Position numbers and translations under genes: made by a program. The notes under the pieces are model-generated. The model worked only from the letters and a program-made list of their open reading frames with translations. It made no database searches and was not told where the DNA came from. From Bacillota bacterium (GTDB lineage: Bacteria; Bacillota; Bacilli; Alicyclobacillales; SLC66), in NCBI GenBank assembly GCA_021820975.1, contig JAKADA010000003.1:1-64000 (forward strand): DNA of 64,000 bases, read 5' to 3'. Below are positions 10,701-19,741 of this stretch, piece by piece. Numbering within the stretch: position 1 is the stretch's first letter; each line of letters starts with the position of its first letter.

Positions 10701-11354
10701 CAGTAAGCGATATTCCTTTTCTTCTTGTGCGGCCACTTGCATTGGAGTAAGCTGCGATGCAAGTTCAGCAAGCAAGTCCTGCACACGTACCATATTGCTG
10801 TCGGCATCAGCCATTTTCTTTTGTGCTTCTCGTTTTCTAGCCTTATATTTTACAATACCTGCAGCCTCTTCAAAAATCCCGCGGCGATCTTCCCCTTTGG
10901 TAGACAGGATCTCTTCGATCCTTCCTTGTCCAATGATCGAATACGCCTCTTTGCCAAGTCCAGAATCCATGAACAGTTCCGCAATCTCTTTAAGACGACA
11001 CGGACGTAGATTAAGCAAATATTCACTCTCACCGCTTCGATAAACACGACGAGTGATGGCCACCTCCGCAAAATCAACAGGGAGGTAACCATCACTATTG
11101 TCCAACGATAGCGTAACTTGCGCAAAATTAACGGACTTGCGTGTTGCACTACCTGCAAATATAATATCTTCCATTTTTGAACCGCGAAGTGTGCGAGCAC
11201 TTTGTTCCCCAAGTACCCAACGAATAGCATCAGCAATATTGCTCTTTCCACTTCCGTTTGGTCCTACGAATGCACTAACTCCAGGCACAAATTCCATGTC
11301 CAAACGATCAGCAAAAGACTTAAAACCTAGTACCTCGAGGCGTTTGAGCCGCAT
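7773..11354 (-). CDS. smc: Chromosome segregation protein SMC
   Basis: A 1193-residue condensin ATPase that organises and separates chromosomes together with ScpA and ScpB (not in the window). N-terminal Walker A GPNGSGKSNIADAIRW near residue 32, long coiled coils (about 165-500 and 670-1010), a hinge around 510-670 with glycine-rich NPGGSMSGGSV, and a C-terminal head with LSGGERALTALALLFAI and Walker B VLDEVEAALDEANV. Length is typical. ATG with AAGGGG upstream; downstream of rnc and upstream of ftsY, as in B. subtilis. Confidence 0.98.
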   Translation of the reverse strand: MRLKRLEVLGFKSFADRLDMEFVPGVSAFVGPNGSGKSNIADAIRWVLGEQSARTLRGSKMEDIIFAGSATRKSVNFAQVTLSLDNSDGYLPVDFAEVAITRRVYRSGESEYLLNLRPCRLKEIAELFMDSGLGKEAYSIIGQGRIEEILSTKGEDRRGIFEEAAGIVKYKARKREAQKKMADADSNMVRVQDLLAELASQLTPMQVAAQEEKEYRLLQSQLATTQVSLLVAEIEQLLAKRVQGQALLQQFTLRHDMLTMDVAGADQQVNALRMQADQFDQDMQLAQARLLDTTQKVEQSEANRRVAFERQEHAIATLDELRLAADRLSAEGESADREQAEAHRQLQLVQEELMHHEEALRQEEQKIAESVTVQALRNQLSTARTNLFEAMRTQASERNEVTNATNLVEQLENQKERLLAQTISLDTDILRLQEQQQTCSIVLQDETAKAKDYLQKIDAKNKLIQQLDDEIKKRSVAEHELERTLFAIQSRLKTLQELQHDRDGFAGGPKAILLALDDHKLTGVHGAVADLFKVEQEHERAIETALSGAMQHIIMATEADARKAIDYLKKRQLGRATFLPLETIKGRKIPLHDLQMVRSASGFIGVASELVKADTVYRQVVDWLLGNTIVATGLAQANTIARVLQHRVRVVTLEGDVVNPGGSMSGGSVAKNGVGLLSRSREIDDLVRRETELEENLRGRIQERESLIQQVQQDKREIALWQEGIVTCDRAVREYQANQMRLDVQLQALQDQDTAREAEYERIGKDWEEAKNKVVFFQNRLTQAHEAVLQTEQQIAQLEQTLSALEDAQSDQKDRITALKVEVGQRQEMIRGMQLAMDQLKKRKIHLEEESDRVATETAKTQERLSQLRQELLAFDQEGKGAEEIRDGVQRDLSAMRTFREVRIRALEEGESKRNDLLATLHQLQEEMHSHDLNVSRMEAELEGKLELLRDEYGLGLELAKEKYPVIEQPYDLRPKVQSLRRALEAFSDVRLGAIEELERLEERYTFLQSQEQDLLQAQAQLEQLIEKIDEEMAHRFMNVFSQVREQFRYVFSSLFDGGKADVFLLDEQDPLGSGIEIVAEPPGKKMQSLSLLSGGERALTALALLFAILRVRPVPFCVLDEVEAALDEANVARFASYLREFSTQTQFIVITHRRGTMEAADVLYGVTMQESGVSKLVSVRVTDEEEDSIESA

Positions 11355-11369
11355 GGCAAATACCCCTTA

Positions 11370-12065
11370 TCATCTTTCCTCAAAACTGCGCATCGCTTCT
11401 TGAGCCGCTTGTTGTTCAGCTTCCTTTTTCGAACGTCCTACACCTTCTGCGATGGCCACACCAGCAATTTGTACGCGGACGCGAAACTGTCTTTCATGAG
11501 CCGGGCCTTTTTCCTCCACCGTATCATACAAAAGATCGCCAAGATTGCGATGTTGTACATACTCTTGTAAGACGGTTTTGAAGTCTTTGCGTGAGGATCC
11601 CTCCATCCGATCAAAAGCCGGAAATAAGTAATCCGCTAAAAAGCGTTCGGCTCCAGGCAATCCTTGGTCCAAAAAGAGCCCTCCCACAAAAGCTTCAAAA
11701 GCATCTGCCAAAAGACTCGCACGCTCTCTTCCCCCCGTCTGCTCTTCCCCTTTACCAAGTCGTAGATAGTAGGAGAATCCGAGTTGTTTAGCCAGATCAG
11801 CCAAGGAAGATTCGCAAACTACCGCCGCGCGCATACGAGTCATCTCTCCCTCAGGAGCGTGTGGATAATGCGTATAAAGGTATCGACTCACACAAAGACT
11901 AAGAACAGCATCGCCGAGAAACTCCAATCGCTCATTGTCAGGTGTCATGTCATTACGATGTTCATTTTTATACGACGAATGTGTAAATGCTGTTTTTAGT
12001 AAATTGCGGTCGGAAAATTCCAGTTGCAAACCATGACACAACGAATCTAAGCGGTGTTTCACCAT
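11370..12065 (-). CDS. rnc: Ribonuclease III
   Basis: A 231-residue double-strand-specific endoribonuclease that processes rRNA precursors and, in Bacillus, small cytoplasmic RNA. The catalytic signature NERLEFLGDAVLSL is near residue 40, with the second acidic residues in LLADAFEAFVGGLFLD. The dsRNA-binding domain begins about residue 155 (DFKTVLQEYVQ) and ends KKEAEQQAAQEAM. ATG at 12065 is chosen because AGGTGGTGA lies close upstream; a GTG at 12077 is inside that site. Confidence 0.97.
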   Translation of the reverse strand: MVKHRLDSLCHGLQLEFSDRNLLKTAFTHSSYKNEHRNDMTPDNERLEFLGDAVLSLCVSRYLYTHYPHAPEGEMTRMRAAVVCESSLADLAKQLGFSYYLRLGKGEEQTGGRERASLLADAFEAFVGGLFLDQGLPGAERFLADYLFPAFDRMEGSSRKDFKTVLQEYVQHRNLGDLLYDTVEEKGPAHERQFRVRVQIAGVAIAEGVGRSKKEAEQQAAQEAMRSFEER

Positions 12066-12082
12066 AGGTTTCACCACCTATC

Positions 12083-13318
12083 TCATGCAAACCGTTTGAA
12101 AATGACACAAGCATTATGTCCACCAAAACCGAAAGAGTTGGACATAGCGAACAACAATTCTCGTTTGCGAGCTGTATTGGGAACATAATCCAAGTTGCAC
12201 TCCGAGTCTGGCATCTCTTGGTTAATGGTAGGTGGTAACATGCTATGACGAATCGCCTCAATCGTCGCAATCGCTTCGATACCACCGGCTGCGCCAAGCA
12301 AATGACCTGTCATCGATTTTGTCGAACTTATAGCAACATGTGTTGCTGCTTCACCAAAGACCGCCTTGATAGCATTACTCTCCATGGCATCCCCAATTTG
12401 TGTCGATGTACCATGCGCATTGATATAGCCTATATCCATCGGTGATACCCCTGCTTCGTCAATGGCGGCGCGCATAGCTCGTGCAGCGCCTGAGCCATTG
12501 GGATCGGGTTGCACCAGATGATAAGCATCTCCGCTCATCCCATAACCAACAATCTCAGCTAAAATGGTTGCGCCCCGCGCCTGTGCGAATTCGAGTTCTT
12601 CAAGGATGAGAATACCCGATCCTTCTCCCATGACAAAACCATCACGTTGTGCATCAAAAGGTCGACTAGCCCGTGTCGGATCATCATTTCGCTCAGAAAG
12701 TGCTTTAGCAGAACAAAAGCCAGCTAACGCTAGGGGTGTAATGGTAGCTTCAGCTCCGCCACAAATCATGGCATCAGCTGCCCCACGGCGAATGATTTCA
12801 TATGCATCACCAATCGCATTGGATCCTGTAGCGCATGCCGAAACGGGTGCACTATTTGGCCCTTGTGCACCAAAGAGAATCGAAACTTGTCCCGATGCCA
12901 TATCTCCAATAATCATAGGAACAAAGAAAGGACTCACCCGCTTCGGCCCACGTTCCAACAGCGTACGATGCTGTTCCTCTAATGTCGTTAAACCACCTAT
13001 GCCCGATCCGATATAAACGCCGACGCGAGGAGCGATATCTTTCGTAATCGCAAGTTTTGATTGAGCTAAAGCCGAAGAAGTCGCCGCAACAGCATACTGA
13101 ACGAAACGGTCCATACGCCGCGCATCTTTACGATCCATATAATTCTCTGGCAAAAAATCATCAACTGTAGCTGCAATCTTCGTAGAATAATCAGTAACAT
13201 CAAAACGATCAATATGGTGCACGCCTGACTTTCCATCAAGGAGTGCGTTAAAAAACCCATCGACCGTGTTGCCTAAAGGTGTGATGACACCCGTACCAGT
13301 TACGACAACTCGCCTCAT
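12083..13318 (-). CDS. fabF: 3-oxoacyl-ACP synthase II FabF
   Basis: A 411-residue condensing enzyme that elongates acyl-ACP with malonyl-ACP. The active-site Cys is in [14 protein letters not shown] near residue 163. The two catalytic His residues are in [11 protein letters not shown] and in [13 protein letters not shown], and GFGGHNAC closes the protein. ATG with GGGAGGGG upstream. Last gene of the fapR-plsX-fabD-fabG-acpP-fabF cluster; a hairpin separates it from acpP and may lower its expression relative to ACP. Confidence 0.97.
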   Translation of the reverse strand: MRRVVVTGTGVITPLGNTVDGFFNALLDGKSGVHHIDRFDVTDYSTKIAATVDDFLPENYMDRKDARRMDRFVQYAVAATSSALAQSKLAITKDIAPRVGVYIGSGIGGLTTLEEQHRTLLERGPKRVSPFFVPMIIGDMASGQVSILFGAQGPNSAPVSACATGSNAIGDAYEIIRRGAADAMICGGAEATITPLALAGFCSAKALSERNDDPTRASRPFDAQRDGFVMGEGSGILILEELEFAQARGATILAEIVGYGMSGDAYHLVQPDPNGSGAARAMRAAIDEAGVSPMDIGYINAHGTSTQIGDAMESNAIKAVFGEAATHVAISSTKSMTGHLLGAAGGIEAIATIEAIRHSMLPPTINQEMPDSECNLDYVPNTARKRELLFAMSNSFGFGGHNACVIFKRFA

Positions 13319-13367
13319 GCAAACCCCTCCCTACTATAAAGACAGTAATTCATCTATACAATACACG

Positions 13368-13393
13368 AAAGCCCCGCGCATCGCACGGGGTTT
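13368..13393 (-). terminator. Hairpin between acpP and fabF (possible partial terminator)
   Basis: CCCCG (13372-13376) pairs with CGGGG (13386-13390); flanking A and T residues extend the stem. On the minus strand it is followed by CTTTCGTGT, a weak U tract. This would let some transcripts end after acpP while others read on into fabF. Confidence 0.5.
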
Positions 13394-13444
13394 GTGCTAC
13401 TAAGAACTGTTCATGACAAAAAGCATCACAAGTAGTTTACAAAC

Positions 13445-13678
13445 TCATTCGTGAGCTTCGATATACTTAACAACGTCTCCAACAGTAGCGATCTTTTCCG
13501 CATCCTCATCGGAAATCTCGAGATCAAATTCATCTTCAAGTTCCATCACGAGCTCAACGACATCGAGAGAGTCAGCACCCAGATCATCTTTGAATGAGGC
13601 CTCCATCGCAACCTGGCCTTCTTCAACGCCGAGGCGATCGACGATAATACGCTTTACGCGATCATACACATCTGACAT
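13445..13678 (-). CDS. acpP: Acyl carrier protein
   Basis: A 77-residue acidic carrier of acyl chains. The phosphopantetheine attachment Ser is in [15 protein letters not shown] near residue 37. ATG with a perfect AAGGAGGTGA upstream, the strongest ribosome binding site in this cluster, which fits a protein needed in high amounts. Lies between fabG and fabF. Confidence 0.98.
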   Translation of the reverse strand: MSDVYDRVKRIIVDRLGVEEGQVAMEASFKDDLGADSLDVVELVMELEDEFDLEISDEDAEKIATVGDVVKYIEAHE

Positions 13679-13703
13679 GCTATCACCTCCTTTAGAGAGT
13701 ATA

Positions 13704-14453
13704 CTACATGGACAAACCGCCGTCGACTTGCAGAACTTGACCTGTTATGTACGCGGCTTGATCACTAGCTAAGAAACGGACGAGATACGCAATTTCGCTA
13801 GGCAAGCCTAAGCGTTTTAAAGGCACATCGCGTAAGAGCTTGTCCTTATCGTCTTCTGTAAGTACAGCAGTCATCGCCGTGGCAATAAAACCAGGTGCCA
13901 ATGCATTCACGGTGACTTTACGTCCCGCAAACTCGAGCGCTAAGGTCTTGGTCAACCCGATCATGCCAGCTTTTGCTGCAGCGTAGTTAGCTTGTCCTAT
14001 ATTTCCAGCCAAACCCACCACAGACGTGATGTTAATCACGCGGCCAAAAGCGGAACGCAACAAATAGCGTGAAGCTGCCGACGTACACAGATAAACGGAT
14101 TTGAGGTTCGTATTGATCACAGCATCCCAATCTGCCTCTTTCATCCTTAAAAATAAGCTGTCTCGTGTAATTCCAGCATTATTGACAAGAATATCGAGGC
14201 CGCCAAAATGTTGAATGGCTGCTTGCACGAGCTTATTAGCACCATCAGCAGTTGAGATGTCAGCTTGCACGATTTGCGCTCGGCCACCCGCTTTTACAAG
14301 TGTTTCGGCGAGCTCTTGTGCTTGCTCTTTGTGCGCACCATAGCCAATGATAACAGCAGCACCTGCAAAAGATAATTCACTTGCGATGGCTGCACCAATA
14401 CCACCAGATCCACCTGTCACCACAGCTGTTCGACCGATGAGCGAATCGTTCAC
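13704..14453 (-). CDS. fabG: 3-oxoacyl-ACP reductase FabG
   Basis: A 249-residue short-chain dehydrogenase that reduces 3-oxoacyl-ACP with NADPH. Visible are [12 protein letters not shown] (cofactor loop), [14 protein letters not shown], the catalytic Ser in NITSVVG, YAAAKAG with Tyr and Lys, and the C-terminal [17 protein letters not shown] start overlaps the fabD stop as GTGA, so translation is probably coupled. Confidence 0.96.
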   Translation of the reverse strand: MNDSLIGRTAVVTGGSGGIGAAIASELSFAGAAVIIGYGAHKEQAQELAETLVKAGGRAQIVQADISTADGANKLVQAAIQHFGGLDILVNNAGITRDSLFLRMKEADWDAVINTNLKSVYLCTSAASRYLLRSAFGRVINITSVVGLAGNIGQANYAAAKAGMIGLTKTLALEFAGRKVTVNALAPGFIATAMTAVLTEDDKDKLLRDVPLKRLGLPSEIAYLVRFLASDQAAYITGQVLQVDGGLSM

Positions 14454-15406
14454 GCTGTACCTCCCTCCTGTCGAAGTGCCATCACCGTCTCTAGTAAACT
14501 AGACTGGTTTTCGACATGCATTGTCTGTAAGGTGCGATCTATCTTGCGCACCAATCCTGACAGCACTGTTCCTGGACCACATTCAATAAATGTATGAATA
14601 CCGTGATCAATCATTTGATGAACCGACGCTTCCCATAGTACTGGAGAAGCCACCTGCTGCGCAAGAGTTTTCTTAATCTCTTGCGGGTCTGTTAATGGTT
14701 GCACATTCACATTGGATACAATGGGATAAGAAGGTCTCGTAATCACCTGTTTTTCTAGAAGACTTTGCAACTGAGAAACAGCCTTACTCATCAAGGATGA
14801 ATGAAACGGTCCACTCACATCAAGCAACACTGCACGTCTTGCGCCGGTCGTTTTTGCACGGTCGATCAATAACTGAACAGCATTTTTTGTCCCGGATACA
14901 ACTACCTGCCCCGGACAATTCACATTGGCCATATCAACAGGTTCATGAATTTCTTGTGTGATCGATTGACAAAGCATTTCTAAGGCATTTAAGTCGGCAC
15001 CAAGCACCGCCGCCATGGCACCTAGACCCGCCTTATAAGAATCATCCATATATTTGCCACGTTCATATACTAGCTTGACTGCATCAGCAAAAGGTATAGC
15101 ATCTGCCGCAACAAGTGCTGAATATTCGCCAAGACTGTGACCTGCTCCCATCATGGGCAATACGTTTATCTCTTGACTGAGCACACGAAAAGCAGCGATA
15201 CTCACGGTTAAAATGGCAGGTTGTGTGTAATATGTCAAACGCAGATCCTCTTCAGGTCCTGTAAAGATCATCTTCGTCAGCGAAAAACCCAAACTATCGT
15301 CTACTTCTTCAAATGTCTCTCTTGCTATGTTATGCGCATCAGCCAACTCTTTGCCCATGCCGACATACTGCGCGCCTTGCCCGGGAAACACAAGCCCGAT
15401 CGCCAC
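14450..15406 (-). CDS. fabD: Malonyl-CoA:ACP transacylase FabD
   Basis: A 318-residue enzyme that loads malonyl groups on ACP. FPGQGAQYVGMG at the N-terminus, the nucleophile in GAGHSLGEYSALVAA near residue 90, and the catalytic His in SGPFHSSLM. GTG at 15406 with AGGAGGGG upstream. Sits between plsX and fabG, overlapping fabG by four bases. Confidence 0.97.
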   Translation of the reverse strand: MAIGLVFPGQGAQYVGMGKELADAHNIARETFEEVDDSLGFSLTKMIFTGPEEDLRLTYYTQPAILTVSIAAFRVLSQEINVLPMMGAGHSLGEYSALVAADAIPFADAVKLVYERGKYMDDSYKAGLGAMAAVLGADLNALEMLCQSITQEIHEPVDMANVNCPGQVVVSGTKNAVQLLIDRAKTTGARRAVLLDVSGPFHSSLMSKAVSQLQSLLEKQVITRPSYPIVSNVNVQPLTDPQEIKKTLAQQVASPVLWEASVHQMIDHGIHTFIECGPGTVLSGLVRKIDRTLQTMHVENQSSLLETVMALRQEGGTA

Positions 15407-15421
15407 GCAAACCCCTCCTGA

Positions 15422-16405
15422 TTACACCTGCAAATCTTGTTCAAGCGCTTGTACAAGACCTGATGCATGCATCTTGTACACCTGGCGCAAAGCCATGTGA
15501 TAGGCCCTAGAATTAGATGCTCCATGCGCTTTCACCATGGCACCACGTACGCCAAGTAGTGGTGCTCCGCCGTATTCAGCATAGTCAAAGCGATTAAAAA
15601 ACTTGCGCAAACTACCTTTAAGTATCATTCCGGCCATTTTATTGAAGAAGCTCGTAACAAATAACTCTTTCAAAGATTTTTGCAAACCATATCCTAAGCC
15701 CTCATAAAATTTAATGATGACATTACCCACAAAGCCATCGCAAATAGCCACTTCACAATTACCTTGCAACAAGTCTCTGCCTTCAACATTTCCGATAAAC
15801 TCCGAACAAGAATCTTGTAAAAGAGCGTACGTTGCTTTTGTGAGTTCATCTCCTTTACCAGGTTCAGAGCCAATGTTCACAAGACCCACTCGTGCGTCTT
15901 CATGGCCTTCCGCTAAACGCATATAAGCCTGTCCCATGCGAGCAAACTGTACCAAGTGATTTGCGTTACAATCCGTATTCGCACCCGAGTCTAGCAACAA
16001 GACACCAGGTCCTTTAAATGCTGGCAGCATTGCCGCTAAAGCAGGCCGATCGATGCCAGGAATACGACCAACAATAAGCAATCCCGAGACCATAAATGCC
16101 CCGGTATTTCCAGCAGAGACAACCGCATCAGCAATTCTATCTCGTAACATCGTCGCACATACGACGAGTGAAGACTCTTTTTGCCTTCTTACGGAACGTA
16201 CAGGTTCCGCCGTTTGATCGATGACATCTTGTGCATGGAGAATGTGCACATTTTTAGGGGGTCCACTCATATGCTGCTTAATTTCCTCTTCTTTTCCCAC
16301 CAAGACAAACTCCGCATCTGGATATTCAGCAGCGGCAAGTAAGGTAGCTTCTACAGGCACACGAGGAGCATAGTCTCCCCCCATCGCATCAATCGCGATT
16401 TTCAC
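15422..16405 (-). CDS. plsX: Phosphate acyltransferase PlsX
   Basis: A 327-residue enzyme that converts acyl-ACP and phosphate to acyl-phosphate, the donor for PlsY in phosphatidic acid synthesis. It begins VKIAIDAMGGDYAPRV and contains AVVSAGNTGAFM, LLDSGANTDC and the NVEGRD and VGNVIIKFYEG segments. The GTG at 16405 is chosen since nearly all PlsX proteins begin with K-I-A-x-DAMGGD; longer readings to 16420 are possible. The gene overlaps the end of fapR, so the two are probably translationally coupled. Confidence 0.95.
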   Translation of the reverse strand: MKIAIDAMGGDYAPRVPVEATLLAAAEYPDAEFVLVGKEEEIKQHMSGPPKNVHILHAQDVIDQTAEPVRSVRRQKESSLVVCATMLRDRIADAVVSAGNTGAFMVSGLLIVGRIPGIDRPALAAMLPAFKGPGVLLLDSGANTDCNANHLVQFARMGQAYMRLAEGHEDARVGLVNIGSEPGKGDELTKATYALLQDSCSEFIGNVEGRDLLQGNCEVAICDGFVGNVIIKFYEGLGYGLQKSLKELFVTSFFNKMAGMILKGSLRKFFNRFDYAEYGGAPLLGVRGAMVKAHGASNSRAYHMALRQVYKMHASGLVQALEQDLQV

Positions 16406-17048
16406 CGTCGCCACCCCCAAGGGTTTGATTTGGTGCGCGCATAATCAAAAAAGATGCGGATAAAATGGCTTCGCCTTCCGCCTTTATTTGTACTTCGACG
16501 CGCACATAGCCATGACGTTGACCTACGACCCGAGCTTTAGCGACCAAAGCAACACCTGTTTTGGCAGAACGAAGAAAGCGAATGGTCGCTTTCGTCGTTA
16601 AGGCTCGGTCGGCATCTACAATAGCCACTGCCAGAGAATTTGCTTGCGCAAATAAGTAATGACCACGAATAATTGAGGAACGCAAAAATGCGTGTTGAGC
16701 CTCTCCTCGCCAAACCGAAATGCCAGACTGTCCCACTTCAATATCTACGATTTCTCCAAACACTTCAGAAGGGGAGAGGGCACGCATCGATTCCATTTTC
16801 GAAGAAGCTACCGCTTTGACTCTCTCTCGCAACTCAGGAATTCCCAATTGCAAACGATCAAGACGGATCGTCTGTACACTAACGGCCAAATGAGATGCTA
16901 ATTCGCCGTCGGATAAAAAAGGATCCTGAAAAAGCAAAGTACGCAATGAATCTTGGCGAGCCTGCCGTGATATCCGGGTCAACGATCGCCACCCCGACTT
17001 GTCTTTTCTAGATACCTGCTTATAAAAAAAGAGTGTCATTGGACGCAA
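16389..17048 (-). CDS. fapR: Transcription factor FapR (fatty acid and phospholipid regulator)
   Basis: About 219 residues. N-terminal helix-turn-helix (LSDGELASHLAVSVQTIRLDRLQLGIPELRERVK) and a C-terminal hot-dog domain that senses malonyl-CoA (GHYLFAQANSLAVAIVDADRALT). In Bacilli FapR represses fab and plsX genes until malonyl-CoA binds. The start is uncertain: TTG at 17048 is chosen because GAGGG lies 11 bases upstream, but ATG at 17039 has no site. Compared with B. subtilis FapR the N-terminus is longer by about 25 residues. No clear FapR operator was seen nearby. Confidence 0.93.
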   Translation of the reverse strand: MRPMTLFFYKQVSRKDKSGWRSLTRISRQARQDSLRTLLFQDPFLSDGELASHLAVSVQTIRLDRLQLGIPELRERVKAVASSKMESMRALSPSEVFGEIVDIEVGQSGISVWRGEAQHAFLRSSIIRGHYLFAQANSLAVAIVDADRALTTKATIRFLRSAKTGVALVAKARVVGQRHGYVRVEVQIKAEGEAILSASFLIMRAPNQTLGGGDGENRD

Positions 17049-17071
17049 GTACGCCAAGACCCTCTTTTCCC

Positions 17072-17248
17072 TTACGCTTGTTCAATCACTTGACGTCGAT
17101 TATAAGTTCCGCAATTAGGACAGACGCGATGAGACAACTTCATCTCATGGCATTGCGGGCACTCTACCATCCCTGGGATCGACAGCTTAAAATGTGTGCG
17201 ACGCAGTCTTTTTCTCGTCTTGGATGCACGGTGTTGAGGTACCGCCAT
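17072..17248 (-). CDS. rpmF: 50S ribosomal protein L32
   Basis: A 58-residue L32 read directly from the minus strand. It starts [19 protein letters not shown] and has a zinc ribbon of two Cys pairs (CPQC near residue 30 and CPNC near residue 43). ATG start at 17248 with GGGAGGTG upstream; ends in TAA at 17072. Located between yceD and fapR, the common order rpmF-fapR-plsX or rpmF-plsX. Cys-type (C+) L32 needs zinc. Confidence 0.97.
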   Translation of the reverse strand: MAVPQHRASKTRKRLRRTHFKLSIPGMVECPQCHEMKLSHRVCPNCGTYNRRQVIEQA

Positions 17249-17285
17249 GAATTACACCTCCCGGCACAAGTATATCCATCTTATA

Positions 17286-17801
17286 TTACCGGTTATCATG
17301 GTCATCGTCAAAAAATGATGATAACACACTAAGCCGGGGATCGATCGCGAAATCATCACATGTGCAAGGTGTGATATTGCGGTTATTACCACAAACAGGA
17401 CACAAGCCTGCACAATCAGACTTACACAGTGGTTGAATCTCTAGTGCCAAGATCAATTCTTGTTGCACCAAGGGTTGCAAATCGATCTCTTCTTGAGGAA
17501 CGTAAACAACTTCTTGCTCCTCTTGTTCCTTTGATAACGGGTGCTTCGAAAGCACGAAGGAAAAGGACGTATCAACGCTCTTTTTCACTTCTGTCAAACA
17601 CCGTACACACCGATAGGTGATGCTTGCCTGCAATGTACCACGTACTGTACAAAGTGATCCCTCAGCATGAGCTATTCCATCAACATGTACAGGCTGTAAG
17701 CATACCACATCATACCCTGAAACGGCTTGTAAAGGTATATTAACGATCAGTGAAAAGCTCTTACCTTCTGGTTTAGCTGCTTGCGCCCACGTCATGGTCA
17801 C
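17286..17801 (-). CDS. YceD/DUF177 family protein
   Basis: About 171 residues of the DUF177 (YceD, YlbN) family, which in many bacteria is co-transcribed with rpmF and is linked to 23S rRNA or ribosome assembly. The first Cys pair is CVRC, and the conserved C-terminal motif is CKSDCAGLCPVCGNN followed by CTC, as expected, with IDPRLSVL near the end. GTG at 17801 is chosen because GGAG lies about ten bases before it; ATG at 17795 is the alternative. Overlong upstream reading would run into ylbL. Confidence 0.88.
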   Translation of the reverse strand: MTMTWAQAAKPEGKSFSLIVNIPLQAVSGYDVVCLQPVHVDGIAHAEGSLCTVRGTLQASITYRCVRCLTEVKKSVDTSFSFVLSKHPLSKEQEEQEVVYVPQEEIDLQPLVQQELILALEIQPLCKSDCAGLCPVCGNNRNITPCTCDDFAIDPRLSVLSSFFDDDHDNR

Positions 17802-17856
17802 AACTGCAACACTCCGATCACAACAAAAGTTAGTATACCGACTCGCTACGATCCTG

Positions 17857-18927
17857 TCAAACACGCTTTTGCGGCAAATGCTGCAAAAAGGCTATTGCTT
17901 GCTTCAGCGTGTGTACGGGTACCACTTTCATCATCGTATGAATTCTCTTCGCCGCTTCCATAGCATGAACCTCATTGGTATCTCCTTTGCTTGTGTCCAT
18001 CGGAACAAAAAAGTAATTCGCATGAGCACGAGCAGCAGCTACAATCTTATGTTCCACACCACCGATCTGCCCGATAGTGCCATTTTCGGACATCGTTCCA
18101 GTCCCTGCTATACGATAGCCTTTGGTCAGGTCGCCATGGTTATACAACTGATTAATCACTTCAAGAGTAAACATCAAACCAGCAGATGGACCATTGATAT
18201 CACCGCTATTGATGCGAATACGAATCGGCGTTTTTACCGATAAAGCGATGCCAGCACTAATCCCTAAGCCTACTTCATGTTGCTTAGGGTTTGCAGCTAG
18301 GTTAACCAACGGAACCACGAGATGCAGTTTATGGCCACTTCGCAAAATGGATAGCGAAACCTTATCTCCTACGCCTGCATGCTGAAATATCTGAATAAGT
18401 CGAGACGGATCTTGTAAACTTTGACCTTGGATCGATGTAATAATATCGCCTGATTGCAATAATCCTACTGCTTTTGAAGTAGGATAAACGTAAATAATCT
18501 GTACGCCTAAAACATGTACATAGACAGGTTTTTTTAGGTACTGCAAAGCCGCAATTTCAGCAGATTGATGCGAAGAGGTCATCATATAATCTTCAATCTG
18601 GTTATATTGTTGATTAGTAAGGCCTGGATCCACTTGAGATACAGGAATCAACTGGTGATCTGGCAAGGACAACCCATATAGTAAATCGTACACATTTTTA
18701 GCATATACCACATAGACGGTCGTTAACATAAAGCTGCCCTTTTCCGTCTTATGTCCACCCGACACCTGAATCAAAGGCTGCAAACTTTCTGCATTCCCAG
18801 GTGAGTAAATATAATACGGAAGTGGGATGTAGGACAAGGCAATCAAAATTACACAAACAAGAATCACACTAATAAAAAACCATGGACGTTTTCTTCTGAC
18901 TACGTTAACTGGCATCATCGGATTCAC
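17857..18927 (-). CDS. YlbL-type membrane-anchored Lon-like protease with PDZ domain
   Basis: About 356 residues. One N-terminal membrane anchor (PWFFISVILVCVILIALSYI), an extracellular PDZ domain (about 120-205, with GLLQSGDIITSIQGQ) and a C-terminal Lon-type serine protease domain. The nucleophile Ser is in DINGPSAGLMFTLE, and the Lys of the dyad is in GGVEHKIVAAARA. B. subtilis YlbL and streptococcal SepM are relatives and cut secreted proteins or peptides. GTG at 18927 has AAAGGTG upstream; the gene overlaps the end of the patatin gene. Confidence 0.9.
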   Translation of the reverse strand: MNPMMPVNVVRRKRPWFFISVILVCVILIALSYIPLPYYIYSPGNAESLQPLIQVSGGHKTEKGSFMLTTVYVVYAKNVYDLLYGLSLPDHQLIPVSQVDPGLTNQQYNQIEDYMMTSSHQSAEIAALQYLKKPVYVHVLGVQIIYVYPTSKAVGLLQSGDIITSIQGQSLQDPSRLIQIFQHAGVGDKVSLSILRSGHKLHLVVPLVNLAANPKQHEVGLGISAGIALSVKTPIRIRINSGDINGPSAGLMFTLEVINQLYNHGDLTKGYRIAGTGTMSENGTIGQIGGVEHKIVAAARAHANYFFVPMDTSKGDTNEVHAMEAAKRIHTMMKVVPVHTLKQAIAFLQHLPQKRV

Positions 18928-19714
18928 GGGACAAAGCACCTTTCTTTGTAAGTAATGCGAGCAGATCAGGGATGAGTGCTTGCATTGCCTCACGCCCTGC
19001 CTCAATGGCACGATCAATGCCTGTGAATGAAGTAGAACTCATTAAATCCAATTTTGGACGAACTACAAAATCCGCATCCAAAATACGGTTGCGAAATACT
19101 TCTCGCTCCATAATGTCAATGGATTGAACAATCACATCAATAACATTTTTGACAGGTGGCAAACGATCAAACAAACCAACATCGACGGCCACTACAAAAT
19201 CGCATCCCAAATCTCGAGCTGCTGAAATCGGCACACGATCGATCACACCACCATCAACTAACATACGTCCATCGATACGATGGGGTACAAAAATACCAGG
19301 TATAGCAATACTAGCACGTACTGCTTCGTGAATAGGACCTGATTTAAACACGACCCGTTCACCCAATTCAAGATCTGTAGCCACAATGGCAAGCGGTATG
19401 ACCGTTTCAGCAAACGTGCGCTCTTTCGTTAAAAGACGTACCATATGATGCACGCGTTGACCAAGAACAAAACCCATACGAGGCATCGTAAAATCAACCC
19501 ATTGCGAGATAGGAAGATTCATCGCTAGTCGTTCCATCATCGTAATAGGAGCGCCTGTTGCATAAATTGCCCCAAGCAATGCACCCATACTCGAACCTGA
19601 TACACCAGAAATCGGAATATTATGTTCCTCTAGTACCTCTAATACGCCAATATGAGCAAATCCCCGAGCACCACCACTGCCTAATGCGATACCGATTTTG
19701 GGCCCGTTTTTCAT
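18905..19714 (-). CDS. Patatin-like phospholipase (YlbK/RssA-like)
   Basis: A 269-residue cytoplasmic patatin-fold hydrolase. The oxyanion loop is GSGGARGFAHIGVLE, the nucleophile is in GVSGSSMGALLGAIYATG (GxSxG) near residue 42, and the catalytic Asp is in MLVDGGVIDRVP. Likely substrate is a lipid ester, but the specificity is unknown; relatives include B. subtilis YlbK. ATG start. Between coaD and ylbL, as in B. subtilis except that ylbJ is absent. Confidence 0.9.
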   Translation of the reverse strand: MKNGPKIGIALGSGGARGFAHIGVLEVLEEHNIPISGVSGSSMGALLGAIYATGAPITMMERLAMNLPISQWVDFTMPRMGFVLGQRVHHMVRLLTKERTFAETVIPLAIVATDLELGERVVFKSGPIHEAVRASIAIPGIFVPHRIDGRMLVDGGVIDRVPISAARDLGCDFVVAVDVGLFDRLPPVKNVIDVIVQSIDIMEREVFRNRILDADFVVRPKLDLMSSTSFTGIDRAIEAGREAMQALIPDLLALLTKKGALSRESDDAS

Positions 19715-19741
19715 GCCTATACCCCCACGTCATAGAGCCAT

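Noticed and set aside
16985-17020. FapR box-like palindrome in the N-terminal fapR codons
   Set aside because: Only about half the arm bases match; likely chance.
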